From the NCBI RefSeq assembly GCF_019393635.1, contig NC_057867.1:3508889-3572888 (forward strand): 64,000 bases of DNA, read 5' to 3'. Shown piece by piece: positions 1 to 12,384 of this stretch. The stretch's first letter is position 1; every line of letters begins with the position of its first letter. Under the pieces are notes generated by a model. That model was not told the origin of the DNA, searched no databases, and worked only from the letters and a program-made list of their open reading frames with translations. This stretch comes from Dromiciops gliroides. Its lineage: Eukaryota; Chordata; Mammalia; Microbiotheria; Microbiotheriidae. Both the position numbers and the translations under genes were made by a program.

Positions 1-118
1 GCCTGAGACCTGCCTTTCCTAAAGTCTCCGTTCCTGGGGGCCAAGGAAAGAAGGAAAGAGAAAAGGGGACTTCAGAGCTAGGAATTTACTTCCCTGAATT
101 CTATACGCTAGACCCATG

Positions 119-137
119 CAATGACTAAAAGTCATTG
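119..137. repeat. Short perfect inverted repeat (8-bp stem, 3-nt loop)
   Basis: 'caatgact' and 'agtcattg' are exact reverse complements around 'aaa'. The same hairpin is exact in unit A2 (3160-3178) and has one stem mismatch in A4 (7106-7124). It is lost in A3. No function is evident. Confidence 0.7.
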
Positions 138-1155
138 TATTGCACCACTGCCTCATCAATTTGCTGTGTTTTTCCCAGAGAGTGCCAGAAGGTGAGAAAG
201 ACAGAGCAGACAGGGGAAACACAGAGGGCAGTGAGGGAAGGGTAGAGCAGGGCAAAAAAATGCAAAAGAAAACTGACAAAAAGAGAAAAAAGGTGTTTTT
301 TCTTCAAAACCGCCTTACCTTTGCTGTTTTCCTAGTGGCCTGACTCAGCAAAACACAATCTTCTCTCTTGCTCATGTATTGCTCATCTCTTTCCTAGAAC
401 AGTCCAGGAGAAAAGGAGAAGAGAGATACGGCTGAGACCCCCTTTACTTCCTCAACAATTTTTCCAATTTGTTGACCTGGACCAGAAGTAAGGAAGGTCT
501 CCCCGTACCTGTTGTCTTGTCCTCTGATCACCATGCAACTTCTGCCAGATTGGTCTCCTGGAGAGGGGATAAGAAGAATAGCAAAGGAAAGTGAGGGACA
601 TTCTTCTTGTTCTTCCTTAATTTCTAATGGCTCTGCTCTTCTGGGTCTCCCCCTGGCAAAAGAGGGAACCTTCTCATTGCTCCTTCTCCACTTACTGACA
701 TCCACCTCCTGTTGTTGTTGCAATGGAGAGAGAACAATAAGTTCCTCTCTGTCTCCCTCCTTGTAGGCTTCTTGCCGCTCTAGTCTTGCTTGCGGGAAGA
801 AGGAGAAAGAGACCAGCTCATGTGAGTTTTCTCTTTTGACCTGATATGTGGGATTAGGGAAAGCGAGAGGGCCTTCAAGGAACCCTGTCCTGTTTGTTAG
901 GCCAAGCTGGCATCTCCTGCACGCTTCTTGCTTTCTGTCTTGAACATGCCCCTGGTTTAGTGCTCTTGGCCATGGCAATGAAAGAGAGGGAGAGCATGGT
1001 GCTTGTACTGCATGCCCTTTACTTTCTTCAATCCTATCGCCAAAATACTCTACATGAGAAACAGTCATCTCTCTTCCTTGTATATTAATCATCAGTTTGG
1101 TGCAGATTCCCCCCAAGAGTGACATAATGGGAAAAACTGAGAGAGACAAAGAGAA

Positions 1156-1158
<3 letters not shown>

Positions 1159-1209
<51 letters not shown>

Positions 1210-1259
1210 AGAAGAAGAAGAAGAAGAAGAAGAAGAAGAAGAAGAAGACGAAGAAGAAA
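1159..1259 (+). repeat. (GA)n followed by (GAA)n microsatellite, unit A1
   Basis: Pure GA dinucleotides pass into GAA trinucleotides. The same compound tract sits at the same place in every array A unit, so it is part of the ancestral unit rather than a separate expansion. Confidence 0.95.
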
Positions 1260-2238
1260 GAGAGGAAGGGAGGGAATGAGGGAGAAAGGGAAGTAATGAG
1301 GAAGAACAAGGGACAAAAGAATACAGAAGGAAATAATGAAGGAGAATTTAACTCTTCCTACCTGCCCTGTCCTTGCTGTGGCCCTGGCAGCCCCAATCAG
1401 GAAAAGAGAATAGTCTGTCCTTCTCACCTATTGCTCATATCTTTGCGAAAATACTGGAAGAGAGAAAGAGAAACAAGACATGGGTGAGAACCACTTCACT
1501 TATTCCAGAATCTGTCCACTTTGTTGACAAGGGCAAGAAATGAAGGGGGTCTCCCCGTACCTCTGGGGTCATCTTCTGATGACCATCAAACACCTGACAG
1601 ATGGGTCTCCTGGAGAGGGCATTCCAGCTGGAGGAAAAGGAAGAGAGGGACAATGTTCTGTTTTTACCTCATCTTCTCCTTGCTTTGCTCCTCTTGTCCT
1701 GGATCTCAAAGAGAAAGCATCTACCTTCCCACTTCCCCCTTTTCCCATACTCACATTCTAGTCAAGTCTCTGTAGCAATGAAGAGAGATAAGCTCCTCTC
1801 GCCCAGACTCCTTGTAGTCTTCTTGCAACACTAGTCTTGATTGTAGTCTTCTTGCCGCTCTAGTCCTGCTTGCGGGAAGAAGGAGAAAGAGACCAGCTCA
1901 TGTGAGTTTTCTCTTTTGACCTGATGTGTGGGATTAAGGAAAGAGAGAGGGCCTTCAAGGAGCCCTGTCCTGTTTGTTAGGCCAAGCTGGCATCTCATGC
2001 ATGTCACTCTCTTTCTTTCTTGAACATACCCCTGGTTTAGTGCTCTTGGCCATGGCAATGAAAGAGAGGGAGAGCATGGTGCTTGTACTGCATGCCCTGT
2101 AGTTTCTTTAATCCTATCGTCAAAATACTCTACATGAGAAACAGTCATCTCTCTTCCTTGCATATTAATCATCAGTTTGGTGCAGATTCCTCCCAAGAGT
2201 GACATAATGGGAAAAACTGAGAGAGACAAAGAGAAAGG

Positions 2239-2241
<3 letters not shown>

Positions 2242-2298
<57 letters not shown>

Positions 2299-2319
2299 GA
2301 AGAAGAAGACGAAGAAGAA
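2242..2319 (+). repeat. (GA)n(GAA)n microsatellite, internal duplicate of unit A1
   Basis: Homologous to the tract at 1159, with a shorter GAA part. Confidence 0.95.
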
Positions 2320-3041
2320 AGAGAGGAAGGGAGGGAATGAGGGAGAAAGGGAAGTAATGATGAAGAAAAAGGGACAAAAGAATACAGAAGGAAATAATGA
2401 AGAATTTAACACTTCCTACCTGCCCTGTCCTTGCTGTGGCCCTTGCAGCCCGAATCAGGAAAAGAGAATCGTCTGTCCTTCTCACCTATTGTTCATGTCT
2501 TTGCCAAAATATTGGAAGAGAGAAAGAGAAACGAGACATGGGTGAGAACCACTTCACTTCTTCCAGAATCTGTCCACTTTTGTTGACAAGGGCAAGAAAT
2601 GAAGAGAGTCTCCCCGTACCTCTGGGGTCATCTTCTGATGACCATCAAACGTCTGACCGATGGGTCTCCTGGAGAGGGCATTCCAGCAGGAGGAAAAGGA
2701 AGAGAGGGACAATCTTCTGTTTTTACCTCATCTTCTCCTTGCTTTGCTCCTCTTGTCCTGGATCTCAAAGAGAAAGCATCTACCTTCCCACTTCCCCCTT
2801 TTCCCATACTCACCTTCTAGTCAAGTCTCTGTAGCAATGGAGAGAGATAAGCTCCTTTCCCCCAGCCTGCCTGTAGTCCTCTTGCAACACTAGTGCTGAC
2901 TGGGAACAGGACATAGAGAGGATCTCCTTTGAGTTTTCTCCTTTTCCCTGATGTTTGCAATCAGTCAAACGGAGAGGGCATTGAAGGGAGCCTGTCTTCT
3001 TTGTCATGCCAAGCAGGCATCACTTACTTCCCTCTCTTCCT

Positions 3042-4195
3042 GCCTGAGACCTGCCTTTCCTAAAGTCTCCGTTCCTGGGGGCCAAGGAAAGAAGGAAAGA
3101 GAAAAGGGGACTTCAGAGCTAGGAATTTACTTCCCTGAATTCTATACGCTAGACCCATGCAATGACTAAAAGTCATTGTACTGCACCACTGCCTCATCAA
3201 TTTGCTGTGTTTTTCCCAGAGAGTGCCAGAAGGTGAGAAAGACAGAGCAGACAGGGGAAACACAGAGGGCAGTGAGGGAAGGGTAGAGCAGGGCAAAAAA
3301 ATGCAAAAGAAAACTGACAAAAAGAGAAAAAAGGTGTTTTTTCTTCAAAACCGCCTTACCTTTGCTGTTTTCCTAGTGGCCTGACTCAGCAAAACACAAT
3401 CTTCTCTCTTGCTCATGTATTGCTCATCTCTTTCCTAGAACAGTCCAGGAGAAAAGGAGAAGAGAGATACGGCTGAGACCCCCTTTACTTCCTCAACAAT
3501 TTTTCCAATTTGTTGACCTGGACCAGAAGTAAGGAAGGTCTCCCCGTACCTGTTGTCTTGTCCTCTGATCACCATGCAACTTCTGCCAGATTGGTCTCCT
3601 GGAGAGGGGATAAGAACAGTAATAACGAAAGTGAGGGACATTCTTCTTGTTCTTCCTTAATTTCTAATGGCTCTGCTCTTCTGGGTCTCCCCCTGGCAAA
3701 AGAGGGAACCTTCTCATTGCTCCTTCTCCACTTACTGACATCCACCTCCTGTTGTTGTTGCAATGCAGAGAGAACGATAAGTTCCTCTCTGTCTCCCTCC
3801 TTGTAGTCTTCTTGCCGCTCTAGTCTTGCTTGCGGGAAGAAGGAGAAAGAGACCAGCTCATGTGAGTTTTCTCTTTTTACCTGATGTGTGGGATTAGGGA
3901 AAGAGAGAGGGCCTTCAACGAGCCCTGTCCTGTTTGTTAGGCCAAGCTGGCATCTCCTGCATGCCTCTCGCTTTCTGTCTTGAACATGCCCCTGGTTTAG
4001 TGCTCTTGGCCAAGGCAATGAAAGAGAGGGAGAGCATGGTGCTTGTACTGCATGCCCTTTACTTTCTTCAATCCTATCGACAAAATACTCTACATGAGAA
4101 ACAGTCATCTCTCTTCCTCGTATATTAATCATCAGTTTGGTGCAGATTCCCCCCAAGAGTGACATAATGGGAAAAACTGAGAGAGACAAAGAGAA

Positions 4196-4253
<58 letters not shown>

Positions 4254-5008
4254 AGAAGAAGAAGAAGAAGACGAAGAAGAAAGAGAGGAAGGGAGGGAAT
4301 GAGGGAGAAAGGGAAGTAATGAGGAAGAACAAGGGACAAAAGAATACAGAAGGAAATAATGAAGGAGAATTTAACTCTTCCTACCTGCCCTGTCCTTGCT
4401 GTGGCCCTGGCAGCCCCAATCAGGAAAAGAGAATCGTCTGTCCTTCTCACCTATTGCTCATATCTTTGCGAAAATACTGGAAGAGAGAAAGAGAAACAAG
4501 ACATGGGTGAGAACCACTTCACTTATTCCAGAATCTGTCCACTTTGTTGACAAGGGCAAGAAATGAAGGGGGTCTCCCCGTACCTCTGGGGTCATCTTCT
4601 GATGACCATCAAACACCTGACAGATGGGTCTCCTGGAGAGGGCATTCCAGCTGGAGGAAAAGGAAGAGAGGGACAATGTTCTGTTTTTACCTCATCTTCT
4701 CCTTGCTTTGCTCCTCTTGTCCTGGATCTCAAAGAGAAAGCATCTACCTTCCCACTTCCCCCTTTTCCCATACTCACATTCTAGTCAAGTCTCTGTAGCA
4801 ATGAAGAGAGATAAGCTCCTCTCGCCCAGACTCCTTGTAGTCTTCTTGCAACACTAGTCTTGATTGTGGAAAGAAGGAGACACAGAGGATCTCCTTTGAG
4901 TTTTCTCCTTTTCCCTGATGTTTGCAATCAGTCGAACGGAGAGGGCATTGAAGGGAGCTAGTCTTGTTTGTCAGGCCAAGCAGCCACCTCTTGCTTACCT
5001 TTCTTTCT
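3042..5008. repeat. Array A unit A2 (1,967 bp)
   Basis: Standard-length copy. Its first part matches unit A1 and its part from about 3570 to 4860 closely matches unit A4, a mosaic expected from unequal exchange or gene conversion inside the array. Confidence 0.85.
4199..4281 (+). repeat. (GA)n(GAA)n microsatellite, unit A2
   Basis: Compound purine tract at the homologous unit position; it differs from its relatives in repeat number. Confidence 0.95.
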
Positions 5009-6169
5009 GCCTCAGACCTGCCTTTCTTAAAGTCTTCTTGCCTGGGACCAAGGAAAGAAGGAGAGAGAGAAGGAGACTTCAGAGCTAGGAACTGACTTCC
5101 CTTAATTCTAAACGCTAGATTCTAGAAAAGACAAAAAGACATTTGTCTTCCTCCTCCATTGATCACGAATTTACTGTGTTTTTCCCAGAGAGTGCCAGAA
5201 GGTGAGAAATACAGAGCAGACACAGGAAACAGAGGGCAGTGAGGGAAGGGGAGAGCAGGGCAAAACATGAAAAAGAAAACGGAACAAATAGAGAAAAAAG
5301 TTTTGTGGGTTTTTTTTGAACCTGACTTACCTTACCTGTGTTCCTAGTGGCCTGACTCAGCAAAACACAATCTTCTCTCTTGCTCATGTGTTGCTCATCT
5401 CTTTCCTAGACCAGTGCAGGAGAGAAGGAGAAGAGAGACACGGGTGAGAGCCTCTTTACTTCCTCAACAATTTTTCCAATTTGTTGACCTGGACCAGAAG
5501 TAAGGAAGGTCTCCCCGTACCTTTTGTCTTGTCCTCTGATCACCATGCAACTTCTGCCAGATTGGTCTCCTGGAGAGGGGATAAGAACAGTAATAACGAA
5601 AGTGAGGGACATTCTTCTTGTTCTTCCTTAATTTCTAATGGCTCTGCTCTTCAGGGTCTCCCCCTGGCAAAAGAGGGAGCGTTCCCATTGCTCCTTCTCC
5701 ACTTACTCACATCCACCTCCTGTGGTTGTTGCAATGCAGAGAGAACGGTAAGTTCCTCTCTGTCTCCCTCCTTGTAGTCTTCTTGCCGCTCTAGTCCTGC
5801 TTGCGGGAAGAAGGAGAAAGAGACCAGCTCATGTGAGTTTTTTCTTTTGACCTGATGTGTGGGATTAAGGAAAGAGAGAGGGCCTTCAAGGAGCCCTGTC
5901 CTGTTTGTTAGGCCAAGCTGGCATCTCATGCATGTCACTCTCTTTCTTTCTTGAACATACCCCTGGTTTAGTGCTCTTGGCCATGGCAATGAAAGAGAGG
6001 GAGAGCATGGTGCTTGTACTGCATGCCCTGTAGTTTCTTTAATCCTATCGTCAAAATACTCTACATGAGAAACAGTCATCTCTCTTCCTTGCATATTAAT
6101 CATCAGTTTGGTGCAGATTCCTCCCAAGAGTGACATAATGGGAAAAACTGAGAGAGACAAAGAGAAAGG

Positions 6170-6239
<70 letters not shown>

Positions 6240-6988
6240 GAAGAAGAAGACGAAGAAGAAAGAGAGGAAGGGAGGGAATGAGGGAGAAAGGGAAGTAATG
6301 ATGAAGAAAAAGGGACAAAAGAATACAGAAGGAAATAATGAAGAAGAATTTAACTCTTCCTACCTGCCCTGTCCTTGCTGTGGCCCTGGCAGCCCCAATC
6401 AGGAAAAGAGAATCGTCTGTCCTTCTCACCTATTGCTCATATCTTTGCGAAAATATTGGAAGAGAGAAAGAGAAACAAGACATGGGTGAGAACCACTTCA
6501 CTTCTTCCAGAATCTGTCCACTTTTGTTGACAAGGGCAAGAAATGAAGAGAGTCTGCCCGTACCTCTGGGGTCATCTTCTGATGACCATCAAACGTCTGA
6601 CTGATGGGTCTCCTGGAGAGGGAATTCCAGCAGGAGGAAAAGGAAGGGAGGGACAATCTTTTGTTTTTACCTCATCTTCTCCTTGCTTTGCTCCTCTTGT
6701 CCTGGATCTCGAAGAGAAAGCATCTACCTTCCCACTTCCCCCTTTTCCCATACTCACCTTCTAGTCAAGTCTCTGTAGCAATGGAGAGAGAGAAGCTCCT
6801 CTCCCCCAGCCTGCTTGTGGTCTTCTTGCAACACTAGCGTTGATTGTGGACAGGAGACAGAGAGGATCTCCTTTGAGTTTTCTCCTTTTCCCTGATGTTT
6901 GGAATCAGTCAAACGGAGAGGGCATTGAAGGGAGCCTGTCTTCTTTGTCATGCCAAGCAGGCATCACTTGCTTCCCTCTCTTCTTCCT
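5009..6988. repeat. Array A unit A3 (1,980 bp)
   Basis: Standard-length copy, more diverged than A2 in its first 400 bases: the hairpin at its start is not preserved and a T-run is present near 5310. Its GA tract (6173-6260) lies at the homologous position and is a long one. Confidence 0.85.
6173..6260 (+). repeat. (GA)n(GAA)n microsatellite, unit A3
   Basis: Compound purine tract with a long GA part and few GAA triplets. Confidence 0.95.
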
Positions 6989-8107
6989 GCCTGAGACGTG
7001 CCTTTCCTAAAGTCTCCTTTCCTGGGGCCAAGGAAAGAAGGAGAGAGAGAAGGGGACTTCAGAGCTAGGAATTTACTTCCCTGAATTCTAAACCCTAGAT
7101 CCTGGCAATGACCAAAAGTCATTGTACTGTACCACTGCTCATAAATTTCCTGTGTTTTTCCCAGAGAGTGCCAGAAGGTGAGAAAGACAGAGCAGAGAGG
7201 GGAAACACAGAGGGCAGTGAGGGAAGGGTAGAGCAGGGCAAAAAAATGCAAAAGAAAACGGACAAATAGAGAAAAAAGGTGTTTTTTCTTTGAAACTGCT
7301 TTACCTTTGCTGTGTTCCTAGTGGCCTGACTCAGCAAAACACAATCTTCTCTCTTGCTCATGTATTGCTCACCACTCTCCTAGAATAGTTCAGGAGAAAA
7401 GGAGAAGAGAGATACGGCTGAGACCCCCTTTACTTCCTCAACAATTTTTCCAATTTGTTGACCAGGACCAGAAGTAAGGAAGGTCTCCCCGTACCTGTTG
7501 TCTCGTCCTCTGATCACCATGCAACTTCTGCCAGATTGGTCTCCTGGAGAGGGGATAAGAAGAGTAGCAAAGGAAAGTGAGGGACATTCTTCTTGGTCTT
7601 CCTTAATTTCTAATGGCTCTGCTCTTCTGGGTCTCTTCTCCACTTACTGACATCCACCTCCTGTTGTTGTTGCAATGCAGAGAGAACGATAAGTTCCTCT
7701 CTGTCTCCCTCCTTGTAGTCTTCTTGCCGCTCTAGTCTTGCTTGCGGGAAGAAGGAGAAAGAGACCAGCTCATGTGAGTTTTCTCTTTTTACCTGATGTG
7801 TGGGATTAGGGAAAGAGAGAGGGCCTTCAACGAGCCCTGTCCTGTTTGTTAGGCCAAGCTGGCATCTCCTGCATGCCTCTCGCTTTCTGTCTTGAACATG
7901 CCCCTGGTTTAGTGCTCTTGGCCAAGGCAATGAAAGAGAGGGAGAGCATGGTGCTTGTACTGCATGCCCTTTACTTTCTTCAATCCTATCGACAAAATAC
8001 TCTACATGAGAAACAGTCATCTCTCTTCCTCGTATATTAATCATCAGTTTGGTGCAGATTCCCCCCAAGAGTGACATAATGGGAAAAACTGAGAGAGACA
8101 AAGAGAA

Positions 8108-8159
<52 letters not shown>

Positions 8160-8901
8160 AGAAGAAGAAGAAGAAGAAGAAGACGAAGAAGAAAGAGAGG
8201 AAGGGAGGGAATGAGGGAGAAAGGGAAGTAATGAGGAAGAACAAGGGACAAAAGAATACAGAAGGAAATAATGAAGGAGAATTTAACTCTTCCTACCTGC
8301 CCTGTCCTTGCTGTGGCCCTGGCAGCCCCAATCAGGAAAAGAGAATCGTCTGTCCTTCTCACCTATTGCTCATATCTTTGCGAAAATACTGGAAGAGAGA
8401 AAGAGAAACAAGACATGGGTGAGAACCACTTCACTTATTCCAGAATCTGTCCACTTTGTTGACAAGGGCAAGAAATGAAGGGGGTCTCCCCGTACCTCTG
8501 GGGTCATCTTCTGATGACCATCAAACACCTGACAGATGGGTCTCCTGGAGAGGGCATTCCAGCTGGAGGAAAAGGAAGAGAGGGACAATGTTCTGTTTTT
8601 ACCTCATCTTCTCCTTGCTTTGCTCCTCTTGTCCTGGATCTCAAAGAGAAAGCATCTACCTTCCCACTTCCCCCTTTTCCCATACTCACATTCTAGTCAA
8701 GTCTCTGTAGCAATGGAGAGAGATAAGCTCCTCTCCCCCAGCCTGCTTGTAGTCTTCTTGCAACACTAGTGTTGATTGTGGATAGGAGACAGAGAGGATC
8801 TCCTTTGAGTTTTCTCCTTTTCCCTGATGTTTGCAATTCGTCAAACAGGGAGGGCTTTGAAGGGTGCCTGTCCTGTTTGTCAGGCCAAGCAGCCACCTCT
8901 T
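6989..8901. repeat. Array A unit A4 (1,913 bp), with a 34-bp deletion
   Basis: Closely matches unit A2 over its second part. It lacks about 34 bases near 7634 that units A1-A3 carry, between 'gggtctc' and 'ttctccactta'. It is the last homogenised unit; the next copy to the right is strongly decayed. Confidence 0.85.
8111..8193 (+). repeat. (GA)n(GAA)n microsatellite, unit A4
   Basis: Compound purine tract at the homologous unit position, the rightmost of the five. Confidence 0.95.
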
Positions 8902-11049
8902 GCTTCAGATATGCCTTTCCTAAAGTCTTCTTGTTTGGGGCCATGGGAAGAAGAGAGAGGGAGTCCTCAGAGCTTGGCATTTTCTTCCCTCAATTCTATA
9001 TGCTAGACTAGAACATGAGGGGAAGTAATTTCCCTTGTTCATATATTATCAATATCCTGTATTTTTATTATAGAGTGTTAAAACGTGAGAAAGAGAGAAA
9101 GTGTTGTGGGCCAACCTCAGAGAATAGTGACGGAAGGGGAGAGCAAGTAAAAAAAGGAAAAAGAAAAGGGAAAAGGAAAGGGAATAAAGAAAAAAGGTTT
9201 CTTTTTCTTACAACCTCCCTTATGTTTGCTGTGTTTCGGCATGTCTCAGTAAAACACAATCTTCTCTTTTGCTCATGTATTGGCCATCTCTTCCATAGAG
9301 TAGTGCAATATAGGTGAGAGTCCTTTTACTTCCTCAATTTTCCAATTTGTTGACAAGCCCACAACCCAAGTAGGGTCTCCCTGTACCCCTTGTGTCTTCC
9401 TCTGATTAGCATCTAAATTCTGCCAGATGGGTCCCCTGGACAGGGTATATGAGCAGCACGAAAAGGAAAAGGGACAATCTTCTTCTTCTACCTTATCTTC
9501 CTCTTGCTTTCCTCTTCTTATTTTACTCCCCTACAAAGAAAATGTCTTACCATTTCCCCTTTTTTCCTTATTCCCATATACCATCGTCATTACAAAAATG
9601 ACGAAAGATAACCTCCTTTCTCCCTTCCTCCTTTTAGTCTTCTTGCAGTAGCATTCTTGTTTCCTGAGAGGAGACAGAGAAGGCCTCATTTGACTTTCTT
9701 ATTTTTACCCATTGTTTGGTATCAGGGAAATAGAGAGGGCTTTCTAGGAACCCTGTCCTGTTATTCAAGCCAAGTAGTCATCTACTGCATGTATCTCTCT
9801 TTCTATCTTGAACATGCCTCTGGTTAAGTCCTCTTGCCCTTGGCCAGGGGAGGGAATGAGGGAGAGGGAGAGCATGGCCCTTGTACTGCAAGGCATTTAC
9901 TTCCTTTAATCATGTAGTCAAGATCCTGGAAATGAGAAAGAGTTATCTCTATTGCTCATATATTGTTTATCACTTTACTGTAGATTCACCACAGAGTGGC
10001 ATAAAGTGAGAGACAGACAGATAGAGAGAAGGAAACACAGAGAATGAGGGAGGGAAGTAGTGAGTAACGAAGACAAAAGGGCAAAGAGTACAGAAAGAAA
10101 GATGAATTATTGTCCTCTTCCAACCTGCGTTGTCCTTTCTTTGGTCTTAGTGACCTGATGGAGCAAAAGACCATCTTTACCTCTTTAGTTTTGCTGGAGA
10201 GAAGTAGAAAATAGTTATGGGTGAGTGCCTCTTTACCTGCTCATCAATTTTTCCAATTTGTTGACATGGGCAAGAAATAAGTAGGCTCTCCCCATACCTG
10301 TTTTCCCTCATTCCCTTTACCATGAGGCTTCTGCCAGATGGGTCTCCTGGTGAGGGGATAAGAGCAGCAGTAAAAGGAAGAAAGGGACAATCCTTATTTT
10401 CTTGCTTTGTTCTTTTTTATCTGAGGCTGGCAATGACTGATTCCTCCCATCGCTTTTTTTGTCATTTCTCACATAATTTTGTTGCATTTCTTGGAGGTGA
10501 AGAGAGTGGGAAATTCCTCTCTACTTCAGTCCTTTTAGTCTTCTTGCAGCAGTAGTCTTGCTTTCTTGGTCAAGTAGAAAGTTATGGTCTTATTCGAGTC
10601 TTCTTTTTTACCTGATATTTAGGGTGCTTGTGAGGTTTTTTCTCGAGGTGGGGTGGAGGAAGAAGTAAACGCCTCTCTCTCTCCCTCCTAGTTGTCTTCT
10701 TGCAATAGTAGTCTTGTTTCCTAGGCCAAGAAGACAAGGTTTCATTTCAGTCTTGTTTTTTTATGTGATGTTTGGAATTTTGAAAACATAGTTGGGCTTC
10801 AAGCAACCCTGTCCTCTTTGTCATGTCAAGCAGGAATCTTCTTTTTCTCTCACTGTCTTGGATATGTCTTTACTATAGTCATATCGCCTAGCACCATGCA
10901 GTGTATTGTTATCTTACTGCTAGTCATTTTCTTCCTTTAATCCTATTGACTAATCCCTGGAAATGAGAAATAGTCGTCTTGCTTTCTCATACCTTGTTTA
11001 TTGCTTGACTGTAGTTTTACTGGAGGGAAGGGGGCAGGAGGGAAAGGGG

Positions 11050-11086
<37 letters not shown>

Positions 11087-11833
11087 AATGAATATCTCCA
11101 TCTTCTAGCCAGCGATCTCCTTGCTGTGTTACTTCTGATGGGTGGCTGGAAACAACAAAGTCTTTTCCCTTGATTACACAATGATCATCTCTTTGCTGTA
11201 GTTTCCCTGGAGCGAGGGACATAAAGAGATATGAGTAAGAAATTCTTTTTCCTCTCAAAATTTCCTTTAAAATGTTGACAGTGCTCACAAATCAAGAGGG
11301 CCTCCTTGTACCTGTCTTCTGGTATCTTCTTCATAGTCTGACTCCTGCTAACTTGATGTGCAGGGATGAGTAGAGTGAGACAAGAGACAGAGAAACAGAG
11401 ATATAGTGAACCTTCCTCTTCCAGCCTTTTATCTTCTTCCTGTGGTAGTATCAGTCTGCCTCTAGAAAAGAGAATATTTCCCTTAGTTCCCCTCCTCTCT
11501 GCTCACAGCCTTGGTCATGTCTTTGCTAGAGAGAGAGGAGAGAAAAGCTCTTCTTTATCTCCTTTCATGCTGTTTTCTTGCAGCAGTAGTCTTCTTCCAG
11601 GCCCCATGCAGAGAGAGGATCTCCTTTGTTTCTTGTCCTTTTTGACCTTCTGGGCGGGATCAGGGAAACAAACAGGGGCTCCACTTAATACTGTCCTGTT
11701 TGTCAGTCTCAGGGTAGCATCTCCTCATTCATTCTCTCATCACTTTACTACAGTCCCATTGGTTTGGTCCAGGGAAAGACAGACAGAGAGAAAGAGTGGG
11801 GGGGAGGGAGAGGGAGAAAGGAAAAAGGAGAGA
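8902..11833. repeat. Decayed array A copies, left of the LINE block
   Basis: Motifs of array A recur in order but with many substitutions and indels. Examples are 'gcctttcctaaagtcttctt' near 8912, the 'gttgacaag' and 'tctccc...tacc' segment near 9350, and 'agtcttcttgcagcagtagt' near 10,540 and 11,575. Spacing is irregular, about 0.15-1 kb. No gene is seen. The divergence rises abruptly at about 8.9 kb, the usual picture at the edge of a satellite that is homogenised only in its core. Confidence 0.75.
11052..11080 (+). repeat. (GA)n microsatellite in decayed array A
   Basis: Pure GA dinucleotide run preceded by a G run; equivalent in position to the compound tracts of the younger units. Confidence 0.9.
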
Positions 11834-11847
11834 GAACCTTCTTTTTT

Positions 11848-12378
11848 CAATGGTATTTTATTTTTTCCAATTACATGTAAAGGCAATTTTTCATATTCAT
11901 TTTTTTCATTGGTCCTTTTTTCATATTTATTTTTTATAAGATTCTGAGTTCTAATTTTTCTCTTTCCCTCCTTTTCCTTCCCTCCCTCCCTCCTTAAAAC
12001 AGCAAGCAATCATATATATGTTATATATTTGCAATCATGAAAAACATATTTCCATAATAGTTATGTTGTGAAAGAACAGAGAACAAAAGGAAAAAGGTAT
12101 GATAAAAATAAAGTGATAAAAGTATGTTTGGATCAATATACAGATTCCATCAGTTCTTTATTTGGATGTGGATAGTATTTTTCATCATGAGTTTTTTGTA
12201 ATTGTTCTGGATCATTGTATTGCTGATAATAGCTTAGTTATTTACAGTAGATCATCATGAAACATTGCTGTTACTGCGTAAAATGTTCTTCTGGTTCTGC
12301 TCATTTCACTTTCATCAGTTCATTTAAATCTTTCCAGGCTTTTTGGAAATCCTTCTGCTCATCATTTCCTTTTCTCCC
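11848..12378 (-). mobile_element. LINE-1 3' end, 5'-truncated, minus strand
   Basis: Read on the minus strand this is the last ~0.5 kb of a marsupial L1: the end of ORF2 and the 3' UTR, ending in an A-rich tail that shows on the plus strand as T-rich sequence near 11,850. It includes the family hallmark 'ggatcattgtattgctga' and the motif around 'cctggttctgctcatttcac' on the plus strand. The next piece to the right starts again at the same 3' UTR, so this is a separate short copy. The whole LINE block is bounded by array motifs resembling a target-site duplication (gaaccttctt at 11,834 and gaatcttcct at 15,415). Confidence 0.8.
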
Positions 12379-12384
12379 CTACAA

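Larger units (their letters stand above)
1..3041. repeat. Array A unit A1, with internal ~1.08-kb duplication
   Basis: This unit is about 1.08 kb longer than its neighbours because the stretch from about 766 to 1842 is followed by a second version (1843-2900), each with its own GA tract (1159 and 2242). The first ~590 bases are almost identical to the start of the next unit. Confidence 0.85.
1..8901. repeat. Macrosatellite array A, homogenised part, ~1.95-kb units
   Basis: The segment starting at 1 recurs at 3042, about 5009 and 6989, and in decayed form at about 8902. Each unit runs through a 'gcctgagacctgcctttcc' start, a short hairpin, a purine-rich stretch, a 'ctcatgtattgctcatctct' motif, a (GA)n(GAA)n tract, and a second, diverged version of the same motifs about 1.05 kb further on. 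The unit is therefore itself an old duplication of an ancestral repeat of about 1 kb. Copies are nearly identical by eye over hundreds of bases. Open frames here run across purine or pyrimidine tracts on both strands and encode only low-complexity peptides, so I call no gene. The array continues off the left edge. Confidence 0.9.

Noticed and set aside
1092-8362. Minus-strand frames of 100-290 codons in array A
   Set aside because: They run through (CT)n tracts as Leu/Ser or Phe/Leu runs and vary in frame between copies; no domain is recognisable.
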